Assembly (NCBI RefSeq): GCF_021391495.1
Contig: NZ_CP090063.1
Coordinates: 7,130,001 to 7,194,000, forward strand
Source: Amycolatopsis acidiphila
GTDB lineage: Bacteria; Actinomycetota; Actinomycetes; Mycobacteriales; Pseudonocardiaceae
Direction: 5' to 3'
Length of the DNA: 64,000 nucleotides
The position numbers were made by a program, and so were the translations under genes. The notes under the pieces are model-generated. The model had not been told where the DNA came from and made no database searches. It saw only the letters and a program-made list of their open reading frames with translations. Position 1 is the first letter of the stretch, and each line of letters begins with the position of its first letter. Positions 42,390 to 50,570 of this stretch are shown piece by piece.

Positions 42390-42893
42390 ATGGACACCAC
42401 TGAGCTGCGGAAGCTGCAGGCACCGCTGAAGGACCGGTACCGCGAGACCCCGGAAAGCGCCGTCGTCACCATGAAGTCCGAGGCCGAGCTGTCGGACGTC
42501 GGCGTGTCGTGCAAGGTGCAGACGGGACAGGCGCTGGTCGAGGCGGGACTGCACCCGGCCGCCGGTGGCGACGGCACGCTGGCCTGCTCGGGTGACATGC
42601 TGCTCGACGCGCTCGTGGCATGCGCGGGCGTGACGCTGCGCGCGGTGGCGACGTCGCTCGGGGTGGACGTGCGCGGTGGCACGATCCGCGCGGAGGGCGA
42701 CCTGGACTTCCGCGGCACGCTCGGCGTGGACAAGCTCGCCCCGGTGGGCTTCCGCGCGGTCCGCCTGGCGTTCGACCTGGACACGGACGCGGACGCCGAG
42801 CAGCTCGCGACGCTGGAGAAGCTGACGGAGCGGTACTGCGTGGTGTTCCAGACGCTGAAGAACGCGACGGAGATGAGCACGACGTTCGGGTAG
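42390..42893 (+). CDS. OsmC-family protein
   Basis: A 167-aa OsmC/Ohr-fold protein. The conserved cysteines fall in VGVSCKVQTG and LVACAGVTLRAVATSLGV, and PVGFRAVRLAF supplies the beta-sheet core. OsmC proteins reduce organic peroxides using the paired cysteines. The ATG at 42390 is preferred; ATG 42378 in the same frame would add four residues. It is divergent from lysA across 144 bp and convergent with the VOC gene, with a shared hairpin. Confidence 0.87.
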   Translation: MDTTELRKLQAPLKDRYRETPESAVVTMKSEAELSDVGVSCKVQTGQALVEAGLHPAAGGDGTLACSGDMLLDALVACAGVTLRAVATSLGVDVRGGTIRAEGDLDFRGTLGVDKLAPVGFRAVRLAFDLDTDADAEQLATLEKLTERYCVVFQTLKNATEMSTTFG

Positions 42894-42913
42894 TGGGCTG
42901 CCGTGGGGGCGGG

Positions 42914-42942
42914 AGGCGGCCTTCCCCCTGCGAAGGCCGCCT
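42914..42942. terminator. bidirectional hairpin between OsmC and VOC genes
   Basis: A perfect 11-bp stem (AGGCGGCCTTC with GAAGGCCGCCT) and a seven-base loop between two convergent genes. No T-run follows on either side, as is common for actinobacterial terminators. Confidence 0.75.
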
Positions 42943-42948
42943 GGCCAC

Positions 42949-43350
42949 CTACTCCACGTGGCTCGGGTCCATGTACAGCACTTCCCACGTGTGACCGTCG
43001 AGGTCGCTGAAGCTGCGGCTGTACATGAACCCCATGTCCGAGGGCTCGTTCGCCGCCTGGGCGCCGGCCGCCAGGGCCTTGTCGACGAGCACGTCGACCT
43101 CCTCGCGGCTGTCCACGCTCAGCGCCACGATCGTCTCCGTGCCGGCCGTCGCGTCCACGATCGGCTTCTTCGTGAAGTTCTTGAAGAACGGCTCGGTCAG
43201 CAGCATCGTGTAGATGTGCTCGTTGATCACCACGCACGCCGCGTTCTCGTCGGTGAACTGCGGGTTCACCGAGTAGCCGAGCGCGGTGAAGAAGTCGATC
43301 GAGCTGGTCAGGTCCTTGACGGGCTGGTTGACGAAGATCTTGGTGGACAT
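42949..43350 (-). CDS. VOC/glyoxalase-fold protein
   Basis: A 133-aa vicinal-oxygen-chelate protein of the PhnB/YaeR-like group. It has two beta-alpha-beta-beta-beta repeats, with KIFVNQPVKDLTSSIDFFTALGY at the start and DLDGHTWEVLYMDP at the end, a typical VOC metal/substrate edge. ATG 43350 has GAGGAGGGCC upstream. Function is unknown: isomerase, resistance protein or dioxygenase-like binding protein are all possible. There is no operon partner. Confidence 0.85.
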   Translation of the reverse strand: MSTKIFVNQPVKDLTSSIDFFTALGYSVNPQFTDENAACVVINEHIYTMLLTEPFFKNFTKKPIVDATAGTETIVALSVDSREEVDVLVDKALAAGAQAANEPSDMGFMYSRSFSDLDGHTWEVLYMDPSHVE

Positions 43351-43419
43351 CGGGCCCTCCTCGTTCGGTGGTTCCGTCCGGGGTAGACCCGCGCCGCCGC
43401 GAAAACTCATCGGTGCCGC

Positions 43420-44052
43420 TCAGCAGTAGTTCAGCATGTCCGTCAGCGCCGCCTTCTCCGGATCGGTCACGGTCAGCTGGTAGTACGACTTCACGGTGAT
43501 CCAGTCGGTCGCGTAGGCGCACCAGTCCGCCTTCAACGCCGGGCGCCACTCGTCGGGAGCCTTGTCGCCCTTGGCCTGGTTGACGTTGTCCGTCACGGCC
43601 TTCAACTGCGGGCGCACGAGGTCGTTGGCGAACTCCTTGCGATGGTCCGTCGTCCACGATGCCGCGCCGCTTTCCCAGGCCTGCCCCAGCGGAACCGTGT
43701 GGTCGATGTCCACGTCGGACGCCTTGGTCCAGGTGGCGCCGTCGTACGGGCTGTGCCAGGTGCCCGCGGTCGGCCGGCACTGCGCGTCCGTCCGGACGTC
43801 CTGCCCGTCCCGCTTCAGTACCGTCTCCCGGGTGTCACATTCTCCCGAAACCTTTGCCCAGTGCGGAAACTTCTCCCGTGAGTACCCGCCCATCCCGTTA
43901 CGCGGCTTGACCACCAGCCCCGCCAGCTGCGCACCCGCCGGCGCCGCGTTTGCCGGCGGCGGCGGCTGCGTCTTGAACGCCCCCGCCTGCCAGGCCGCCA
44001 CCAGCAACGCCACCACGATCACCGCACCCACCGACAACCAGGACTTCTTCAC
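43420..44052 (-). CDS. secreted HNH endonuclease-like protein (DUF1524)
   Basis: A 210-aa protein. The N-terminus has two lysines and a hydrophobic stretch (about 6-24), either a signal peptide or an anchor. The nuclease core contains VDIDHTVPLGQAWESGA (H of the His-Me finger) and the later Asn/His-rich DHRKEFANDL. Three cysteines (CDTRE, QCRPT, WCAY) suggest extracellular disulfides. DUF1524 proteins of this size are secreted nucleases of nutrient or competition use. The GTG start at 44052 overlaps the stop of an MFS fragment (GTGA). Confidence 0.85.
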   Translation of the reverse strand: MKKSWLSVGAVIVVALLVAAWQAGAFKTQPPPPANAAPAGAQLAGLVVKPRNGMGGYSREKFPHWAKVSGECDTRETVLKRDGQDVRTDAQCRPTAGTWHSPYDGATWTKASDVDIDHTVPLGQAWESGAASWTTDHRKEFANDLVRPQLKAVTDNVNQAKGDKAPDEWRPALKADWCAYATDWITVKSYYQLTVTDPEKAALTDMLNYC

Positions 44053-44345
44053 CGCACACCTTTCGGAGCCCGCACCGGGAGCACTGCGGCCAGCCCGGCG
44101 ATGAGAACGACGACGATTCCGGCCATACCCGCCCGTTGCGAGCCGAACAGGCCGATGAAACCGCTGAACATCAGCGGCCCGCGGAACGACACCGCGCGCC
44201 CGGTGGTCGCGTACAGCCCGAACGCCTCGCCCTCGCGCTCGGGCTTGACGATCCGGGCGAGGAACGTCCGGCTCGCCGACGGCGCGGGCCCGACGAACAT
44301 GGCCAGCGCGAGCCCGCACACCCAGAACGCCCAGCTGATCGTCCA
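44049..44345 (-). pseudogene. C-terminal fragment of a UMF1-type MFS transporter
   Basis: The frame encodes only the last three helices of a UMF1/Atg22-like permease: ALAMFVGPAPSASRTFLARI, EREGEAFGLYATTGRAVSF and the final hydrophobic helix before VRAPKGVR. Full-length proteins are over 400 aa. Upstream of about 44345 the frame has no homology. A remnant left by deletion; its stop is still coupled to the HNH gene start. Confidence 0.7.
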
Positions 44346-44521
44346 ACGCCGCGGTGGCGCCTCTCCGGCCAAGGTCACGGCGAAATAAGACCTCACGCGC
44401 CCCGCGGTGATCAAAGCGGGGTGGGTCTTCCCCTCTTGACTCGCCAGGTGCCCGTCTGCACACTTGGGTTCACTGAATGGCACAGCAGTTTCAAACAGTC
44501 CCCGAGTGCTAGGAGACGGTG

Positions 44522-45526
44522 ATGGCTGTCGGTTTCCGGTCCTTCCTGCGAGTCGCACCCGGCCAGCAGCTGCTCGACACCGTCATCGAGCACCTCGGCC
44601 GGTGGTTGGCGAGCAAGGAGATCCACCTCGACGCCGACCGGGCAGGTCAGTACGTGCTCGACCACGACGACCTGGTCACGGTGCTGCGGGACCGGGCGGG
44701 CGGCGGTCAGCTGTACCAGTGGCGGCGCCAGCACCCGGACGCGCAGCCGCGCGACGTCTGGCGCACCACGGTCACCGTGCTGGAGCACCCGGACGAGCCG
44801 GGCTGGATCTGGACCGAGATCGAGACGCGGGACGACTGCACCGCGCCCGGCGAGGCGCCCTTCAACCGATGCATGTCGGTGCCCAGCGTGCTGCGCGGGC
44901 TGCTCGGCGAGCTGGAGACGCTCGACGGGCGCACGGATATCGCACCGAGTCCGCAGTGGGTCACGCTCGGGCACCTGCCGGACCTGATGGACTACCTGGC
45001 CGACGAGACCCGGCGCGGTCCGGTGTACATGATCAGCCAGGGCCAGCAGCCGCGCGAAGACTTCGAGCGGTGGGCGCGCGAGGTGACCTGGCACCTGGTC
45101 GGGATGGGCAGCGCTTTCCTGCTCGACCCGGTGGTCGAGGCGGGGTTCAACGAGATGATGGGCGCCGGGCACGCGGTCCCGTCGGGCACGATGCGGACGT
45201 ATCTGCCGGAGGTGAACCTGGACAACCCGGCGGACCCGCTGCGGCACCGCATCCTGGGCCGGACGCGGATCGTCGCCACGGACACCCGGCGCCTGGCCCG
45301 CATGCTCGGCCGCGCGGAACGCGACCGCGCTGCCCGCCTCCCGATCCCGGCCGATGCGCGGGAGCTGGTGAAGGCGTACGAGCCCAAGCCGATCCCCGTC
45401 TCGTGGCGGGATCAGCAGCGCCTGGTGATGGAGCTGCGGGCGGAGAACGAGCGCCTGCGCGAGGCCCTGATGGCGAGGCCGCACCTGCACGTGGCGGAGT
45501 TGCATCAGCAGCGGACGGCGTCTTAG
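44522..45526 (+). CDS. hypothetical protein, no recognised family
   Basis: A 334-aa soluble protein starting at ATG 44522 (GTG 44519 is an in-frame alternative). No signal peptide or membrane helix. It is rich in Trp-Arg/Glu motifs (QWRRQHPDAQPRDVWRTTVTVLEHPDEPGWIWTE split over about 65-100) and has a putative coiled coil at the C-terminus (QQRLVMELRAENERLREALM). The N-terminal FRSFLRVAPGQQLLD is faintly like bacterial proteins of unknown function from defence-rich regions, but I cannot name it. It stands alone between an MFS relic and RNase Z. The 211-bp gap after it shows nothing. Confidence 0.75.
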   Translation: MAVGFRSFLRVAPGQQLLDTVIEHLGRWLASKEIHLDADRAGQYVLDHDDLVTVLRDRAGGGQLYQWRRQHPDAQPRDVWRTTVTVLEHPDEPGWIWTEIETRDDCTAPGEAPFNRCMSVPSVLRGLLGELETLDGRTDIAPSPQWVTLGHLPDLMDYLADETRRGPVYMISQGQQPREDFERWAREVTWHLVGMGSAFLLDPVVEAGFNEMMGAGHAVPSGTMRTYLPEVNLDNPADPLRHRILGRTRIVATDTRRLARMLGRAERDRAARLPIPADARELVKAYEPKPIPVSWRDQQRLVMELRAENERLREALMARPHLHVAELHQQRTAS

Positions 45527-45737
45527 GGCAGGCGGGCGGCGGGAGCCGCTTCGCGTGGGATCCGGGCAAGTTGGCGGAGCCGACCCACCCCGATTTCTGA
45601 TCGTTCAACGGTCGACCCACCGGCCGCTGAAGAGGCTGGGTATCGGGGTTAAGGGGACGGCTGGGCTCGGCTCTCTCGGCTGCCGTTGCCGGGTTCGCCA
45701 TCGCGGGGTGGCTGGGGTGCTGTCGGCCGTGGCCGTC

Positions 45738-46652
45738 TCACCGGCGCTTCGGCATGCTCACCCGGCTCAGGTCGGCTGCCACCACGACGTCGCCGCCGAA
45801 GATGTCCTTCGCCTCGTCGTAGAACTTGGTCGGGTCGTCGTAGCGTTGCGAGAAGTGGGTCAGCACCAGCTTCGTCACCTTGCTCTCCGCCGCGACCTGC
45901 GCCGCCTGGCGGGCGGTCAGGTGGCCGTACTCCTCGGCCAGCCCGGCGTCCTCGTCGAGGAACGTGGACTCGATGACCAGCAGGTCCGCCCGCTCCGCCA
46001 GCTCGTAGACCCCGTCGCAGAGGCGGGTGTCCATCACGAACGCGAACCGCTGCCCGCGGCGCACCACGCTCACCTGCTCGACGGTCACCGTCCGGCTGCC
46101 GAACCGCAGTGCGCCCGTCCGCTGCAGCTCACCGATCTCCGAACCCGTGATACCGAACCGGTCCAGCAGCTCCGGCAGCATCCGCCTGCCACCGGGCTCG
46201 ACCAACTGGTAGCCGAACGACTCCACCGGATGGTCCAGCTGCCGCGCCCGCAGCTCGCCGAACTCGCCCTTCGCGATCACGCCGTCCTCCGAGACCGGCT
46301 CCTCGACGATCTGCGCGGTGTCGTGGAACACGCTCGCGTGCCGCAACCGGTCGAAGTACTCCTGCCCGGAAGCCGGATAGTGCGCGTGCACCGGATGTTG
46401 CACGTCGTCCAGCGACAACCGCTGCACCACGCCCGGCAGCCCGAGACAGTGATCACCGTGGAAGTGCGTCAGGCAGATCCGGTTGATCGCCGACGCCGAG
46501 ACACCGGCGAACAGCATCTGCCGCTGGGTGCCCTCGCCGGGATCGAACAGGAAGCCTTCGGCGTCCCAGCGCAGGAGATAACCGTTGTGGTTGCGGGTAC
46601 GGCCGGGCACCTGGCTCGCCGTTCCCAGTACTACCAGCTCGCGGACGGACAC
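45738..46652 (-). CDS. rnz: ribonuclease Z
   Basis: A 304-aa metallo-beta-lactamase-fold endonuclease that trims tRNA 3' trailers. The metal-binding motif H63-x-H65-x-D67-H68 lies in [14 protein letters not shown]. Later ligands are in the VMDTRLC strand and [10 protein letters not shown], and the substrate arm spans about 145-200. No CCA is encoded by either tRNA in this window, so RNase Z processing before CCA addition is expected. ATG 46652 is the start. Confidence 0.94.
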   Translation of the reverse strand: MSVRELVVLGTASQVPGRTRNHNGYLLRWDAEGFLFDPGEGTQRQMLFAGVSASAINRICLTHFHGDHCLGLPGVVQRLSLDDVQHPVHAHYPASGQEYFDRLRHASVFHDTAQIVEEPVSEDGVIAKGEFGELRARQLDHPVESFGYQLVEPGGRRMLPELLDRFGITGSEIGELQRTGALRFGSRTVTVEQVSVVRRGQRFAFVMDTRLCDGVYELAERADLLVIESTFLDEDAGLAEEYGHLTARQAAQVAAESKVTKLVLTHFSQRYDDPTKFYDEAKDIFGGDVVVAADLSRVSMPKRR

Positions 46653-46751
46653 ACGCCCGACCCTAGCCCGTTCCGGTCCACCGGACGCTCGGCCGTGGGC
46701 CGGCCGGCCCGAAGATCAGGACAGCTGTCCCGGGAAAATTTCCCGGGCGGG

Positions 46752-46778
46752 TGTCGATCCGGGGCCCGCTCGTTCGAT
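46752..46778 (+). promoter_or_regulatory. candidate ECF42-type promoter of the DGPF operon
   Basis: TGTCGA (46752-46757), a 17-base gap, then CGAT (46775-46778), 40 bases before the DGPF-protein start. This fits the target motif reported for ECF42 sigma factors (TGTCGA at -35, CGA-type at -10) as I recall it. The ECF42 gene is the next gene, which suggests autoregulation. Confidence 0.65.
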
Positions 46779-46817
46779 GTGCTGGTGAAAGGACACCGAC
46801 GAGCGAGGAGAAAAGCC

Positions 46818-47249
46818 ATGCGATTCATGGTCATCATCAAGGCTTCGGCCGACAGCGAAGCCGGCGTCTTGCCGAGCGACGAACTGCTCAACGCGATGGG
46901 CAAGTACAACGAAGAGCTGGTCAAGGCGGGTGTGATGCTCGCGGGCGACGGCCTGCAGCCCAGCTCGAAGGGCGCGCGTGTCCGGTTCGAGGGCGACGAG
47001 CGGACGGTCATCGACGGGCCGTTCGCCGAGACGAAGGAGCTGATCGCGGGGTACTGGATCCTCGACGTGAAGTCCAAGGACGAGGCGATCGAGTGGGTCA
47101 AGCGCATTCCCTCGGACCCGGCCGGGACGGACGAGGTCGCCGAGATCGAGATCCGGCAGGTGTTCGAGGTCGAGGACTTCGCCGAGACGATGTCGCCCGA
47201 GACCCGCGAGCTCAACGAGCAGCTGCGCGAGCGGACCTCGGGTAACTGA
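46818..47249 (+). CDS. DGPF/YCII-domain protein
   Basis: A 143-aa protein of the YCII-related DGPF family: MRFMVIIKASADSEAG at the start, the signature IDGPFAETKELIAGYWILDV (about 75-94) and a helical end. These proteins accompany ECF42 sigma factors and are usually their main target; their biochemical role is unknown (a ferredoxin-like dimer fold is expected). AGGAG precedes ATG 46818. The ECF42 gene follows 38 bp later. Confidence 0.93.
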   Translation: MRFMVIIKASADSEAGVLPSDELLNAMGKYNEELVKAGVMLAGDGLQPSSKGARVRFEGDERTVIDGPFAETKELIAGYWILDVKSKDEAIEWVKRIPSDPAGTDEVAEIEIRQVFEVEDFAETMSPETRELNEQLRERTSGN

Positions 47250-47287
47250 CTTGCCCGATTCGCCCGGAGGTGGTGTGCTCGGGGGCC

Positions 47288-48526
47288 GTGACGGCCTCCG
47301 ACACCCACCGGACGATCGACGCCGTCTGGCGGATCGAATCGGCGAAGATCATCGGCGCACTGACCCGCGTGGTGCGCGACGTCGGCCTGGCCGAGGAACT
47401 GGCGCAGGACGCGCTCGTGACCGCGCTCGAACAGTGGCCGGAGGCGGGTGTGCCGAAGAACCCGGGCGCCTGGCTGATGACGATCGCGAAACGTCGCGCC
47501 ATCGACCGGCTCCGCCGCGAGAAGAACCTGGAGCGCAAGCAGGAGGAGCTCGGCCGCGAGCTGCCGCCGGAGGAACCCGGGGTCGAGCCGGACGAGGTCA
47601 ACGACGACGTCCTGCGCCTGATGTTCACCGCGTGCCACCCGGTGCTGTCGACCGAGGCCCGCGTCGCGCTCACCCTGCGCCTGCTCGGCGGCCTGGCCAC
47701 GGACGAGATCGCCCGCGCCTACCTGGTCTCCGAGCCGACCGTGGCGCAACGCATCGTGCGCGCGAAGCGCACGCTGGCCAAGGCGAAGGTGCCGTTCGAG
47801 GTGCCCAGCGGTGACGAGCTCGCACCGCGACTGGCGTCGGTGCTCGAAGTCGTCTACCTGATCTTCAACGAGGGGTACTCGGCGACGGCCGGCGACGACT
47901 GGATGCGTCCGGCGCTGTGCGAGGACGCGCTGCGTCTCGGCCGGACCCTCGCGGCGCTCGCGCCCAAGGAGCCCGAGGTGCACGGACTGGTGGCGCTGAT
48001 GGAGATCCAGGCGTCCCGCGCGCGAGCCCGCACCGGCCGCGACGGCTCGCCGATCCTGCTGCTGGAGCAGAACCGCGCGCTGTGGGACAGGTTGCTCATC
48101 GGCCGTGGCCTGCGCGCGCTCGCCCTGGCCGAGGAGCTGGGCGGCCTGCGCGCCCCGTACACCGTGCAGGCCGCGATCGCCGCCTGCCACGCCCGCGCGG
48201 CCACGCCCGAGGACACCGACTGGATCCGCATCGCCGCCCTGTACGAGGTGCTGGCGCAGCTCATGCCGTCGCCGGTGGTCGAGCTGAACCGGGCGGTCGC
48301 GCTGTCGATGGCGTTCGGGCCCGAAGCGGCGCTCGGACTGGTCGACGAGCTCGCCGACGAGCCCTCGATGCGGCAGTACCACCTGCTGCCCAGCGTCCGC
48401 GGCGACCTGCTCGCCAAGCTCGACCGGCACGCCGAGGCCCGCGCGGAGTTCGAGCGCGCCGCGGCCCTCACGCGCAACGCCCGCGAACGGGACCTTCTGC
48501 TCAAGCGCGCGGCGGAGTGCTCCTAA
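47288..48526 (+). CDS. ECF42-group sigma factor with TPR-like C-terminal extension
   Basis: About 412 aa. Sigma region 2 (AEELAQDALVTALEQWPEAG, AWLMTIAKRRAIDRLRR) and region 4 (LTLRLLGGLATDEIARAYLVSEPTVAQRIVRAKRTLAKA) are followed by an about 240-residue extension (PPSPV... ELNRAVALSMAFGPEAAL region) with helical repeats of the SigI/DUF6596 type, typical of ECF42. This group has no anti-sigma factor; the extension is required for activity. GTG 47288 is used, while upstream GTGs (47270, 47273) overlap the GGAGG motif. It is convergent with a TetR gene with a four-base overlap. Confidence 0.92.
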   Translation: MTASDTHRTIDAVWRIESAKIIGALTRVVRDVGLAEELAQDALVTALEQWPEAGVPKNPGAWLMTIAKRRAIDRLRREKNLERKQEELGRELPPEEPGVEPDEVNDDVLRLMFTACHPVLSTEARVALTLRLLGGLATDEIARAYLVSEPTVAQRIVRAKRTLAKAKVPFEVPSGDELAPRLASVLEVVYLIFNEGYSATAGDDWMRPALCEDALRLGRTLAALAPKEPEVHGLVALMEIQASRARARTGRDGSPILLLEQNRALWDRLLIGRGLRALALAEELGGLRAPYTVQAAIAACHARAATPEDTDWIRIAALYEVLAQLMPSPVVELNRAVALSMAFGPEAALGLVDELADEPSMRQYHLLPSVRGDLLAKLDRHAEARAEFERAAALTRNARERDLLLKRAAECS

Positions 48527-49098
48527 AGCTCGGCGATCCCCGAAGCCAGCAGGTCGAACACCCGCTCGGCGGTCTTCCGGACCCTGGCCGCCACGGCCTT
48601 TTCGCCGTTCGCCGTCCGGCGCAGCACCTCGTCGAACAGCAACCGGTGGGCCGTGGCCAGCTGCGCCGCGACGGCCCGGGCGGTGCCTGGCTCCATTCGC
48701 TCCGCCAGCGCGGCGGCCAGTCTGCTCTCCCGCTCCTCGTGCAGCTCGCGAAGCCGGGCCAGCAGGACGGGGCTGGAGACGATCAGCTTCGCGAACTCCC
48801 GGCCGGAGAACCCGAGCAGCGCGTCACGCCGGTCGAGCGCGTCGAAGTAGGCCTGCCGCGTCGTGTCCAGCACCGGCTCGCCGACGGTGGTGGCGAGGCT
48901 CTCGACGAACTCCTCGTGCACGTCGAAGACGAGGTCTTCCTTGCGGGGGAAGTAGTTCGTGACCGTCATCTTGGCCACCTCCGCGGCCGCGGCGACCTGC
49001 GCGATCGTCACGTTCTCGAAGCCGTGCTCGATGAACAGGCGGGTCGCCACGTCGGAAATGGCCTGCCTGGTCTGCTGTTTCTTCAGCTCTCGGAGCAC
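48523..49098 (-). CDS. TetR-family regulator
   Basis: A 191-aa TetR protein. The HTH is [48 protein letters not shown] over about 9-57. The ligand-binding domain is variable (including a [15 protein letters not shown] helix). The start at 49098 lies six bases from a broken mycothiol-amidase-like gene read in the other direction, so the regulator may once have controlled it. Ligand unknown. Confidence 0.9.
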   Translation of the reverse strand: MLRELKKQQTRQAISDVATRLFIEHGFENVTIAQVAAAAEVAKMTVTNYFPRKEDLVFDVHEEFVESLATTVGEPVLDTTRQAYFDALDRRDALLGFSGREFAKLIVSSPVLLARLRELHEERESRLAAALAERMEPGTARAVAAQLATAHRLLFDEVLRRTANGEKAVAARVRKTAERVFDLLASGIAEL

Positions 49099-49103
49099 CC
49101 GGG

Positions 49104-49834
49104 ATGGCCCGGTACGTGGCGCAAGGCGCCGAGGTGCTGGTGGTCACCTGCACCGGCGGCGAGCGTGGGGACGTGCTGAACCCGCGGCTGGACCGGCCGG
49201 AGATCCGCGCCGAGCTGCCCGCGGTCCGGCTGCGGGAGATGGCCGCCGCCCGGGAGATCCTCGGTGTGCGGCAACGGTTTCTCGGCTTCGTCGACTCCGG
49301 CATGCCGGTGAGCTGCCGGAGGGCTGCTTCGCGCGGGAACCGCTCGAGACCGCCGTCAAGGCGCTGACCGAGGTGATCCGCGAGTTCCGGCCGCAGGTCC
49401 TGGTGACCTACGACGAGACCGGCGGCTACCCGCACCCGGACCACATCAGGACCCACGAGGTGGCGGCGGCCGCGTTCGAGGCAGCGGTCGGCACCGCGTA
49501 CCAGATCAGCAAGCTGTACTACCTGTCCTCGTCCAGCCGCGCGTGGTTCCAGGCGATGCACGACGCGCTGGACGCCGACTCGCGGATGGGCCCGGTGCTC
49601 GCCGAGCTGCCGGACACCGAACGCCTGGTGACGACGAGGATCCGCTGCGAGGAGCACTTCGACGTGCGGGACCGCCCGCTGCTCCCCCATGCCACGCAGG
49701 TCGATCCGGACAGCGGCTTCACGGTGCACTCGCGGGACGTGGAGCGGAAGGTCTGGCCCACCGAGGACTACCAGCTGGCGCGCTCGCTGGTCCCGGTACA
49801 CCTGCCCGAGGACGACCTGTTCGCCGGGACCTAG
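49104..49834 (+). pseudogene. mca: broken mycothiol S-conjugate amidase-like (PIG-L) gene
   Basis: From 49104 the frame reads [20 protein letters not shown] and [19 protein letters not shown]. After about 49310 it continues in another frame with [25 protein letters not shown] and the terminal [14 protein letters not shown]. This is the Mca/MshB family, zinc hydrolases that cleave mycothiol conjugates. The N-terminal AHPDDE zinc motif is missing, because the gene begins against the TetR gene, and several codons are lost at the frameshift. It cannot make a working enzyme; a functional mca is presumably elsewhere. Confidence 0.82.
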
Positions 49835-50475
49835 GACTCCAGCGGCTTGTCGAGCAAGGTGGTCGCCGGGTCCGGCTCGACGGCCTTCTTCCGCCGCTCG
49901 CGGAACAGCCAGCCGCCCAGGACGCCGGCGACGAACCCGAACAGGTGGGCCTGCCAGCCGATGCCCTCGCCCGCGGGGATCAGCAGCGAGAACTGGTAGG
50001 CGAAGCACAGCGCCATCACCAGCCCGATCACGATGTCGATCGGCCGCCGGTCGAACAGCCCGCGCACGATGATGTAGCCGAAATAGCCGAACACCACGCC
50101 GCTCGCGCCGGCCCCGACCGTGCCCGCGCTCGCGGTGAACCACGCGCCGAGCCCGCTACCTATCACGATCAGCGCGCTCACCCCGAGGAACTTCTTGACG
50201 CCCCGGTACGCGGCGAGGAACCCGAAGATGAACAGCGGCCCGGAGTTGCCCTCGATGTGCGCCCAGCTGAAGTGCAGGAACGGCGCGCTGAGGATCTCCG
50301 GCAGAGAGCCCACCTGGCGGGCGCGGATGCCGTAGTCGAAGCTGAGCTCGTAGCCCAGCGCGGCGTTGATGATCTGCACCAGCCACAGCACGACCAGGAT
50401 GCCGACCATGACCCACAGCGCTTTGCGGGCCTCGGCGAGCAGGGCTTCGGCCTCCTCGCCGCGTGGCATGCTCAT
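49831..50475 (-). CDS. rhomboid-family intramembrane serine protease
   Basis: A 214-aa six-helix membrane protease. H73 and N77 in WAHIEGN, nucleophile S125 in [14 protein letters not shown] and H177 in [12 protein letters not shown] form the rhomboid active site. The C-terminus is basic and cytoplasmic. Rhomboids cut single-pass membrane proteins inside the bilayer; the substrate is unknown. ATG 50475 is chosen over the longer frame because the upstream residues are not conserved. Its stop overlaps the mca pseudogene end by four bases. Confidence 0.9.
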   Translation of the reverse strand: MSMPRGEEAEALLAEARKALWVMVGILVVLWLVQIINAALGYELSFDYGIRARQVGSLPEILSAPFLHFSWAHIEGNSGPLFIFGFLAAYRGVKKFLGVSALIVIGSGLGAWFTASAGTVGAGASGVVFGYFGYIIVRGLFDRRPIDIVIGLVMALCFAYQFSLLIPAGEGIGWQAHLFGFVAGVLGGWLFRERRKKAVEPDPATTLLDKPLES

Positions 50476-50570
50476 CCCTGCCTCCCGTTCTCCGTTCCGG
50501 TCAGGGTAACGGACATTTCCTACTTCCGGCGGGTCCCGGGTGCGGGTGTCCGAGGCTAGTGTTCCCCCGC

